A stretch of 9,942 nt of DNA. Origin: Spirochaetaceae bacterium (lineage in GTDB: Bacteria; Spirochaetota; Spirochaetia; Treponematales; Breznakiellaceae). The stretch spans positions 1 through 9,942 of the forward strand of contig JAISZQ010000297.1 in assembly GCA_031269165.1 (NCBI GenBank), in the 5' to 3' direction. The notes below the pieces were generated by a model that was not told where the DNA came from, did not search any database, and was given only the letters and a program-made list of their open reading frames with translations. The translations under genes and the position numbers were made by a program. Within the stretch, counting starts at the first letter, position 1. Each line of letters begins with the position of its first letter. Below are positions 1-5,348 of the stretch, in pieces.

Positions 1-98
1 GAATGGAAAATGGAGAATGTCGTGGCAGGAAGGCTGTCTTATCATTTTCCATTATCCATTTATCATTTTCAATTCGCGCGAAGCGCGCAATGACGGGC
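1..98. repeat. 98-base hairpin repeat, copy 1
   Basis: This stretch is identical over 98 bases to 336-433 and over 89 bases to 1976-2064. It has two palindromes. AATGGAAAATG (2-12) pairs perfectly with CATTTTCCATT (43-53) across a 30-base loop. CGCGC-GAA-GCGCG (75-87) is a short hairpin whose core GCGAAGC is a known, unusually stable DNA mini-hairpin. The unit ends in CGCAATGAC, the inverse of the GTCATTGCG head of the neighbouring repeat family. The left end may continue outside the window. No coding function is supported. Confidence 0.85.
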
Positions 99-154
99 GA
101 GATTTAGGCGGGACAGGGAAATCCGCGAACACGCGCATCCCCGTTCCGCCAGCC

Positions 155-283
155 GTCATTGCGAAAGCGTGGCGGCCCGTCATTGCAAGGCGCGTGGCAT
201 GGCCGTCATTGCGAGGAGCGGAGCGACGAAGCAATCCAGAAGGGCGTAACGCCCTGGATTGCTTCGCTCCGCTCGCAATGACG
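155..283. repeat. GTCATTGCGA repeat modules, upstream block
   Basis: Three head-to-tail modules start with GTCATTGC at 155, 179 and 205 with no spacer between them. The third (205-283) is bounded by GTCATTGCGAGGAGC at the left and its inverse GCTCGCAATGAC at the right. Inside it lies GAAGCAATCCAG, then a small hairpin AGGGCG-TAA-CGCCCT, then CTGGATTGCTTC. It is therefore a nearly full-length inverted repeat with a six-base difference between arms. GTCATTGCGA...GAAGCAATCCAG repeats are widespread non-coding intergenic elements in bacteria. Confidence 0.8.
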
Positions 284-292
284 GCGGGCATC

Positions 293-433
293 GTCATTGC
301 GAACCCAAAGGGTGAAGCAATCCAGTGCGCTGCGCGAATGGAAAATGGAGAATGTCGTGGCAGGAAGGCTGTCTTATCATTTTCCATTATCCATTTATCA
401 TTTTCAATTCGCGCGAAGCGCGCAATGACGGGC
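293..433. repeat. Composite repeat, copy 2 of the 98-base element, left flank of the orphan gene
   Basis: A GTCATTGCGA module (293-325) with core hairpin ACCC-AAA-GGGT (303-313) is fused to a full copy of the 98-base hairpin repeat (336-433). The whole is bounded by GTCATTGCG at the left and CGCAATGAC at 424-432, so it resembles a miniature element with inverted ends. The first 132 bases match 1933-2064 with three differences. It ends 88 bases before the orphan gene at 521. Confidence 0.8.
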
Positions 434-492
434 AGCCCGCCCACTTGGGGGGCGGAAAAGACGGGCAAACGGCGCCGCCCCAAAGCGTGCCG

Positions 493-512
493 TATACTTA
501 TTTATTTGGAGG
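493..512 (+). promoter_or_regulatory. Possible -10 box and ribosome binding site of the orphan gene
   Basis: TATACT (493-498) resembles a sigma-70 -10 box. No convincing -35 hexamer lies 16-18 bases upstream. GGAGG (508-512) is a strong Shine-Dalgarno site eight bases before ATG 521 and decides the start: the reading frame is open upstream through repeat DNA to base 17. If the -10 call is right the untranslated leader would be about 15 bases. Confidence 0.45.
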
Positions 513-520
513 AAAACACT

Positions 521-1468
521 ATGCCTTTTAATCCTGAGAGAATGACGTTCCCGCTTGTGGCGGCGCAGCCGTCCGTTCTCACCACGGCGAACCTGAAGCT
601 ACAGCTGAACGCGATGGGGTATACCTGCCCGCACACGTATGAAGACCGGCTGCGGAAATACATTGATGAGGGATCGTCCCAGTTGCCGGACGGCCAGAGC
701 GTTCTGGTCGCTGTCTTAAGCCCGAAACAGTCGGTGGAGGCGCGGGCGAACGCCCTTTCGAAAGTGGACGGGAGCACCGTCCGGCAAGCCGCCGATATTG
801 CTTTCACGGATGCCTCGGTCAAAATCAAGTCTCGCGACGGGCAGACCCGGGAATACTATCTTGAGCGGGTTCACGGCTCGTATATGATGCCCCATATGGA
901 AAATATGGCGCAGCCGCTGGGCGCGGCAGGGGCGGATTCTGACTGGCACACGACGGTCCTGAAGTTTGAGAAGCTGTCAACGATCATATATCCGAACAAT
1001 TTTGACACGCTTACCGCCGATACCTGGCACGATTTTCCAAAACGCAGTTCGAAAGTGAACAAAACGGATACGGTGGCAAAAACTGACGTGGCGACGATAC
1101 AGCAGCTGCTGACCGAACTGGTCGTGAGCGCGGCGACGCGGACGATGTTTAATTTAAAGAAGGAGGACGCGCTTCCGCTGCTGATAAACCGGCTTGGGCC
1201 TGTGCAAACAAGCGGCCTTACGTTCTCGCTGGAGGACGAATGGATGACGATCTGGGCGCTTCATCCGCAGCCCGACGGGAACGTCGACGCGCTGGGTGCG
1301 ATTTTCAGCCAGTGGAAGGTTACGGGAAAGAATACCCCCGGTTCGAGCGGGAAAAAGAACGGAAGGGCCGCGGATATTGAAACCAGTTTCGATGTTACAA
1401 CGCGGACGGTCATGTACTCCGAGGACGCGTTTCTGGATGATGACTTCAACCACGTCAAAAACTGGTAG
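521..1468 (+). CDS. Unrecognised 315-residue protein
   Basis: I do not recognise this protein. The start at 521 is fixed by GGAGG eight bases upstream. It has no signal peptide or membrane segment, so it is probably cytoplasmic. It has one cysteine (C36) and no metal-site or nucleotide-binding motif that I can identify. Residues 60-115 look like mixed alpha/beta. Residues 170-190 are rich in Lys, Ser and Thr, and residues 185-223 look helical. A Gly/Ser/Lys linker at 269-282 leads to a C-terminal tail with an acidic stretch (EDAFLDDDF, 301-309). The gene stands alone, with no operon partner, between near-identical repeat blocks (293-433 and 1933-2064). Its base composition resembles that of its neighbours. 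The open frame and strong ribosome site make it likely to be real. The function is unknown, and a phage-derived or lineage-specific protein cannot be excluded. Confidence 0.75.
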   Translation: MPFNPERMTFPLVAAQPSVLTTANLKLQLNAMGYTCPHTYEDRLRKYIDEGSSQLPDGQSVLVAVLSPKQSVEARANALSKVDGSTVRQAADIAFTDASVKIKSRDGQTREYYLERVHGSYMMPHMENMAQPLGAAGADSDWHTTVLKFEKLSTIIYPNNFDTLTADTWHDFPKRSSKVNKTDTVAKTDVATIQQLLTELVVSAATRTMFNLKKEDALPLLINRLGPVQTSGLTFSLEDEWMTIWALHPQPDGNVDALGAIFSQWKVTGKNTPGSSGKKNGRAADIETSFDVTTRTVMYSEDAFLDDDFNHVKNW

Positions 1469-1479
1469 GCGTCTGCCGC

Positions 1480-1513
1480 GCCCTTTCCGGGGGCTTGCCT
1501 TTCCGGCAAGGGC
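1480..1513 (+). terminator. Hairpin after the orphan gene, possible terminator
   Basis: Eleven bases past the stop codon, GCCCTT (1480-1485) can pair with AAGGGC (1508-1513); alternatively CTTGCC (1494-1499) pairs with GGCAAG (1505-1510). No T run follows, so intrinsic termination is uncertain. The rest of 1514-1623 holds nothing I can name. Confidence 0.3.
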
Positions 1514-1623
1514 GGAACAAAAACAGCCGTTTGCTTCATCGCCCGCCCGGGCTCCGGTCATCACCGGCGTCCGGGAGATTTACCGCATCAAGAGGTTTTT
1601 ATTGCGAGGAACAAGGCGGGCTC

Positions 1624-1698
1624 GTCATTGCGAGGCGCATGGCATGGCCGTCATTGCGAACCCGCGGCAACACAGTTGCCGTTGGTGAAGCAATCCAG
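1624..1698. repeat. GTCATTGCGA modules with an enlarged hairpin core
   Basis: Two abutting modules start at 1624 and 1650. The second begins GTCATTGCGAACCC and ends GGTGAAGCAATCCAG like its relatives, but its core holds a longer hairpin, CGGCAAC-ACA-GTTGCCG (1665-1681), in place of the usual three-base loop. It shows that the outer arms are kept while the core varies. Confidence 0.75.
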
Positions 1699-1741
1699 AA
1701 GGGATGGCGTGCGCCCCTTTCAGTCGTGGAGTTTCGGAAAA

Positions 1742-1787
1742 GCGGGCGCAGCCCGCCCGAAACTCCAAAAGCAGGGCGCAGCCCTGC
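1742..1787. repeat. Two adjacent GC-rich hairpins with GCA loops
   Basis: GCGGGC-GCA-GCCCGC (1742-1756) and GCAGGGC-GCA-GCCCTGC (1771-1787) are perfect hairpins with the same three-base loop and different stems. The first sits inside a longer pairing of GGAGTTTCGG with CCCGAAACTCC. No T run follows. No coding function is supported. Confidence 0.6.
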
Positions 1788-1819
1788 GACCGCGTCGCTC
1801 GCAAAGACGGGCGGGCATC

Positions 1820-1965
1820 GTCATTGCGAACCCGCAGGGTGAAGCAATCCAGAGAGGGCATAACGCCCTGGATTGCCGCGCTCCGCTCGCAATGACGGCG
1901 GGCATCGTCATTGCGAGGCGCGTGGCGTAGCCGTCATTGCGAACCCGGAGGGTGAAGCAATCCAG
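1820..1965. repeat. GTCATTGCGA repeat modules, downstream block
   Basis: The module at 1820-1897 has core hairpin ACCC-GCA-GGGT (1830-1840) and is closed by inverse GCTCGCAATGAC. A short module (1907-1932) and another with core ACCC-GGA-GGGT (1933-1965) abut head to tail. Bases 1861-1916 match 247-302 with two differences, so the array itself was duplicated around the orphan gene. Confidence 0.8.
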
Positions 1966-1975
1966 CGCGCTGCGC

Positions 1976-2064
1976 GAATGGAAAATGGAGAATGTCGTGG
2001 CAGGAAGGCTGTCTTATCATTTTCCATTATCCATTTATCATTTTCAATTCGCGCGAAGCGCGCA
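1976..2064. repeat. 98-base hairpin repeat, copy 3, right-truncated
   Basis: This is identical to bases 1-89 of the 98-base repeat, including both stems. It then diverges after CGCGCA, so it lacks the terminal CGCAATGAC. Together with 1933-1975 it forms the right-hand 132-base direct repeat that flanks the orphan gene. Confidence 0.85.
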
Positions 2065-2220
2065 TCATTTCCCATTTTCAATTCCCCGGAGGGGGGTGCG
2101 CGCATGGCGCGAATGGATAATGGTAAATTGAAAATGGAGAATGTTGTGTTTTGGTCGCTGGGCGTTCCCTTCCTATCATTTTCAATTCCCCGAAGGGGTT
2201 GGGCAGCCCCCACCTGGCTG
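2065..2220. repeat. Divergent relative of the hairpin repeat
   Basis: AATTGAAAATG (2126-2136) pairs perfectly with CATTTTCAATT (2177-2187), the same stem as the 98-base family but with one compensated base-pair change. The shared block AAAATGGAGAATGT follows the left arm, while the loop is unrelated. Two further hairpins, CCCC-GGA-GGGG (2084-2094) and CCCC-GAA-GGGG (2188-2198), each follow an AATT. Confidence 0.65.
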
Positions 2221-2444
2221 GATTAGGCTCGGAAACGCCTTTTTCGCCCCAATTCGCGTTTTCCTCCGTGTTTCCGCCCGGCTAACAGCCCCCGTTCACC
2301 GCAAAAACGGCGTTACAAACAGCCTCATGTGTCCCCGTCCAAAGACGGCCTCAAGAGAAATCTGCCCAGCCCCCACCGCGAGATTTTGAAACAGCCTCGT
2401 ATTATTCCCTTGCGACGGCCTCAAGCGCCTCCACGGCAGAGGGC
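2221..2444. other. Non-coding stretch before serC with a degenerate 11-base repeat
   Basis: No gene is supported here. A motif close to ACRGCCTCAWG occurs four times, at 2319, 2345, 2391 and 2415, with ACAGCCTC and ACGGCCTC forms alternating. Nothing else stands out. Confidence 0.4.
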
Positions 2445-2473
2445 TTTCCAAACGCGCGGTTTCCCGGTATAGT
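2445..2473 (+). promoter_or_regulatory. Candidate serC promoter giving a leaderless mRNA
   Basis: TTTCCA (2445-2450) and TATAGT (2468-2473) are separated by 17 bases and match the sigma-70 -35 and -10 boxes at four and five of six positions. The serC ATG starts seven bases after the -10 box, where transcription would be expected to begin. No Shine-Dalgarno sequence precedes the ATG. Confidence 0.4.
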
Positions 2474-2479
2474 TATCCC

Positions 2480-3574
2480 ATGCGTGTATACAATTTTTCT
2501 TCCGGGCCGTCGGTGTTGCCGTTGCCGGTGCTGGAGCGGGCGGCATCTGAGATGTGCGACGCGAACGGGACGGGGCAATCCGTCATGGAGATGAGCCACC
2601 GTTCCAAAGACTTCAAGCCCGTCATCGAAAAGGCGGAGGCGCTTCTCCGCAGGATCATGGGGATTCCTTCCCATTATAAAGTGCTGTTCTTGCAGGGCGG
2701 CGCGTCCACCCAGTTTGCGATGGTGCCGCTGAATCTTGCCGGGGTTGAGCCGGGCGAGAAACGGAAGTCCGCGTCGCTGGTGGAGACCGGCATTTGGGCG
2801 AAGAAGGCGCTGGACGAGGCGGTGAAGTACGTCGATGTCGCGGTACGCGCGTCCTCGAAAGATGCCGCCTATAATTACATTCCCGCCGCGCCCGCGCCGA
2901 GAGCGGACGATGCCTATTACTATATCTGCCTGAATAACACCATCGTCGGTACGCAGTGGGACGCGCTTCCCAAAACGGGGGCGGTACCCCTCGTGGCGGA
3001 CATTTCCAGTTGCATCCTTTCCGCGCCGCTTGACGTGAGCGCGTTCGGCGTTCTCTTTGCCGGGGCGCAGAAGAATCTCGGTCCGGCGGGCCTTACCGTG
3101 GTGATTATCCGCGACGACCTTATCGGGCACGCGCCGTCTTGGACTCCGGTCATGCTTCGCTACGATACCCACGCGAACGAGGGCTCGTTGTACAACACGC
3201 CGCCCTGTTATCCCATCTATATCATGGGCCTCGTGCTTGAGTGGATCGAAAGCGAGGGCGGGCTTCCCGTCATCGAACGGCGCAACCGCGAAAAGGCGGC
3301 CCTGCTCTATGACTATCTCGATGCCTCCACGCTTTTCCGTCCTGTCGTAAAGCCGCCCTACCGGAGCATCATGAATGTTCCCTTTGTGACGGGGGACGAC
3401 CTTCTGGACAAGGAGTTTCTCGCCGCCGCCGCAAACGCCGGTTTTGTGAACCTTGCCGGACACCGCCTTGTCGGGGGCATACGGGCGAGCATCTACAACG
3501 CGATGCCGGTAGAAGGCGTTGCAAAACTCGTTGCGTTTATGAAAGATTTTGAGGCCCGCCATGTTTCACGTTAA
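2480..3574 (+). CDS. serC: Phosphoserine aminotransferase SerC
   Basis: This PLP enzyme converts 3-phosphohydroxypyruvate and glutamate to phosphoserine and 2-oxoglutarate in serine synthesis, in the cytoplasm. The 364 residues match the family length. The N-terminal MRVYNFSSGPSVLP is the typical family opening and fixes the start although no ribosome site precedes it. GGASTQF (74-80) is the phosphate/PLP loop, K198 in AGAQKNLGPAG is the expected Schiff-base lysine, and GHRLVGGIRASIYNAMP (327-343) is the C-terminal substrate-binding signature. It is the first gene of a two-gene operon: its last 14 bases overlap the start of serA, which suggests translational coupling. No domain is missing. 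The alternative role in pyridoxal synthesis known for some SerC proteins cannot be judged here. Confidence 0.95.
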   Translation: MRVYNFSSGPSVLPLPVLERAASEMCDANGTGQSVMEMSHRSKDFKPVIEKAEALLRRIMGIPSHYKVLFLQGGASTQFAMVPLNLAGVEPGEKRKSASLVETGIWAKKALDEAVKYVDVAVRASSKDAAYNYIPAAPAPRADDAYYYICLNNTIVGTQWDALPKTGAVPLVADISSCILSAPLDVSAFGVLFAGAQKNLGPAGLTVVIIRDDLIGHAPSWTPVMLRYDTHANEGSLYNTPPCYPIYIMGLVLEWIESEGGLPVIERRNREKAALLYDYLDASTLFRPVVKPPYRSIMNVPFVTGDDLLDKEFLAAAANAGFVNLAGHRLVGGIRASIYNAMPVEGVAKLVAFMKDFEARHVSR

Positions 3575-4778
3575 GACCCTGAACAACATCTCGTCCAAAG
3601 GACTGGAGTATTTTCCCCGCGACCGTTATGAAGTGGGGAACGACGTTGCCAATCCCGACGCGCTCCTCCTCCGTTCCGCCGACCTGCACGGCATAGACAT
3701 CCCCAAATCGGTCGTCGCTGTTGCCCGTTCCGGCGCGGGCGTGAACAATATTCCGGTGTCGGCCCTCACCGAACGCGGCATCGTCGTCTTTAACACGCCG
3801 GGGGCCAACGCCAACGCGGTGAAAGAGCTCACCCTCGCCGCCCTCTTTCTCACGTCGCGCAAGATCACGGACGCGATTCTCTGGGGCCAGACCCTTGCGA
3901 TGAACATGCATCCGGCCGCATCTGCGGATGCGGGGGAACTTTCCCGCTTGGTCGAAAAAGAAAAGAACAATTTCACCGGCCCGGAAATCAGGGGAAAGAC
4001 CCTCGGTGTCATCGGGCTGGGCGCGATCGGGGTAAGCGTCGCCAACGACGCGCTCTCCCTCGGTATGGACGTGATCGGCTACGACCCCTTCATCTCGGTG
4101 GATGCCGCTTGGTCGCTCTCCCGCGCCGTGGGCAAGGCCGATTCGCTTGAAAGCCTCCTTGCCGTCTCCGACTATATAACGATCCACATCCCGCTCACCG
4201 CCGATTCTCGCGGCATTTTGAACGATGAACGGATCCGCACAATCAAGAAAGGCGCGCGCCTCCTCAACTTTGCCCGCGGCGAACTTGTTTCCGAGCCCGC
4301 CATCCTCGCGGCGCTCGACGAAGACCGCGTCTCCGTGTATGTTACCGATTTTCCCACCCCGGCGCTCATCGCGCATCGGAACGTCATCTGCATACCCCAC
4401 CTCGGCGCGTCAACCCCCGAAGCGGAGGAAAACTGCGCGGTGATGGCGGTGCGCCAGCTTGCGAGCTTCCTCGAAACCGGCGCGGTGAGGAACTCGGTGA
4501 ACTTCCCCGCTTGCAAACTCGACAAACACTCAGGCCACCGCCTCCTCATCATGAACCGCAATGTGCCCAATATGGTCGGCCAAATCACCTCGATGCTCGC
4601 CGCGTCAAAGATCAACATCATGGACATGATCAACCACCACCGCGACGGCTTCGCTTACAACATCATCGATACCGAACAGGAAACCTCCTCCGTCATCGCC
4701 GCCCGGCTCCAAGGCATCGAAGGCGTCATCCGCGTCCGTGCCATCGAAGAAGTTTCCCGTTACGAGAACCGCCGATGA
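3561..4778 (+). CDS. serA: D-3-phosphoglycerate dehydrogenase SerA, short form with ACT domain
   Basis: The enzyme oxidises 3-phosphoglycerate to 3-phosphohydroxypyruvate with NAD, the step before SerC. It has 405 residues from ATG 3561, chosen because GAGG (3551-3554) lies six bases upstream; a TTG at 3549 is less likely. RSGAGVNN (57-64) is the substrate loop, GLGAIG (152-157) the NAD-binding turn, and R239 (NFARGEL) and H280 (IPHLGAST) the expected catalytic residues. The third catalytic position, usually acidic, is unclear in TDFPTPAL (262-269). A C-terminal ACT domain (about 327-397) suggests feedback control by serine. Residues 115-125 look like an insertion relative to related proteins and coincide with a DNA palindrome at 3908-3933. 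The gene overlaps serC and is presumably cotranscribed. Confidence 0.94.
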   Translation: MFHVKTLNNISSKGLEYFPRDRYEVGNDVANPDALLLRSADLHGIDIPKSVVAVARSGAGVNNIPVSALTERGIVVFNTPGANANAVKELTLAALFLTSRKITDAILWGQTLAMNMHPAASADAGELSRLVEKEKNNFTGPEIRGKTLGVIGLGAIGVSVANDALSLGMDVIGYDPFISVDAAWSLSRAVGKADSLESLLAVSDYITIHIPLTADSRGILNDERIRTIKKGARLLNFARGELVSEPAILAALDEDRVSVYVTDFPTPALIAHRNVICIPHLGASTPEAEENCAVMAVRQLASFLETGAVRNSVNFPACKLDKHSGHRLLIMNRNVPNMVGQITSMLAASKINIMDMINHHRDGFAYNIIDTEQETSSVIAARLQGIEGVIRVRAIEEVSRYENRR

Positions 4779-4843
4779 CGTGCCGCATGGCTTGAAAATG
4801 GTAAATGGAAGGTAACGATAGTGCTTCTCCCAAGAAACTATAA

Positions 4844-4966
4844 AAGGGGGAAGACTTTCCGCTGTCAACACCTTAAGCAAAAAGAAAAGAAAGGTCCGCG
4901 GATTCTCACGGATTAACACGGATCGAGCGTGGTATAATCCGTGAAAATCCGCGTCAATCCGCGGAC
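4844..4966. repeat. Composite inverted-repeat element in the serA/hydA gap
   Basis: The left arm (4894-4923) and right arm (4937-4966) form an imperfect inverted repeat of 30 bases each, built of ten-base units resembling CGCGGATTnn or CACGGATTnn. Attached on the left is a module (4844-4879) that recurs inverted at 9755-9789: 17 of 18 bases agree between the complement of 4862-4879 and 9755-9772. Each copy continues into a hairpin with loop AGTC. No coding function is supported. Confidence 0.7.
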
Positions 4967-5038
4967 AAAAAACGAAAAATCTGCGTAATCTGGACCGCCA
5001 TTTGGCGTAATCTGCGGACCATTTTTCTATTCCTGAAT

Positions 5039-5079
5039 AGGGAGCCGCCGGGTCAACGTGGTGTTTACCGGGGCTCCCT
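5039..5079. repeat. Isolated stem-loop
   Basis: AGGGAGCC (5039-5046) pairs with GGCTCCCT (5072-5079), and the pairing extends inward imperfectly. It lies between convergent serA and hydA. No T run follows on either strand, so a terminator role is only a guess. Bases 4967-5038 hold nothing beyond repeated TCTG/AATC words. Confidence 0.4.
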
Positions 5080-5114
5080 CAATTTCCCGCCGGGTTCAAA
5101 GCCCTTGCGGGGCC

Positions 5115-5348
5115 CGGCGTGTTAAGCGGCGCGTTCATTCCCCCGTAGGGGGAACGTTGCGCTTTCCCAACACGCCGAGCCCTCAGGAAAGCCCCGGCAC
5201 GTTAGGCAAAGCGTTCACTCCCCCGTAGGGGGAACCCGTCGCGCTTTCCCAACACGCCGGGACCAAGGAAGGCCCCCTGGGGGCCCCCCGTAGGGGGAAC
5301 GTTGCGCTTTCCCAACACGCCGGGACCAAGGAAGGCCCCTGGGGGCCC
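5115..5348. repeat. Three GC-rich hairpin units downstream of hydA
   Basis: CCCCC-GTA-GGGGG occurs at 5140-5152, 5220-5232 and 5285-5297, each followed by GGAAC, CGCTTTCCCAACACGCCG and a variable tail. The last two units (5220-5283 and 5285-5348) are almost identical, including an end hairpin of the form GGCCCC...GGGGCC (5271-5285, 5334-5347). In the first unit CGGCGTGTT (5115-5123) pairs with AACACGCCG (5169-5177), giving a long imperfect stem. They abut the hydA stop codon, so they could stabilise or end that transcript, but no T run follows on the minus strand. Confidence 0.65.

Noticed and set aside
17..520. Coding extension of the orphan gene upstream of 521
   Set aside because: The frame is open but runs through repeats shared with 1933-2064, and the ribosome site lies at 508-512.
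155..1965. CRISPR array
   Set aside because: The repeated units differ in length, abut without unique spacers of constant size and occur in both orientations.
1873..2226. Small protein encoded in the repeats
   Set aside because: The frame consists of repeat DNA and other copies are not kept open in a consistent frame.
3549..3560. TTG start for serA at 3549
   Set aside because: ATG 3561 has GAGG at a good distance and gives the N-terminus usual for this family.
2402..3562. Long minus-strand frame opposite serC
   Set aside because: It is a shadow of serC, rich in Arg, His and Gly with no family signature.
4839..4868. Minus-strand promoter TTGACA-18-TTTATA
   Set aside because: The other copy of this module keeps TTGACA but lacks the -10 part, and no gene follows on that strand.
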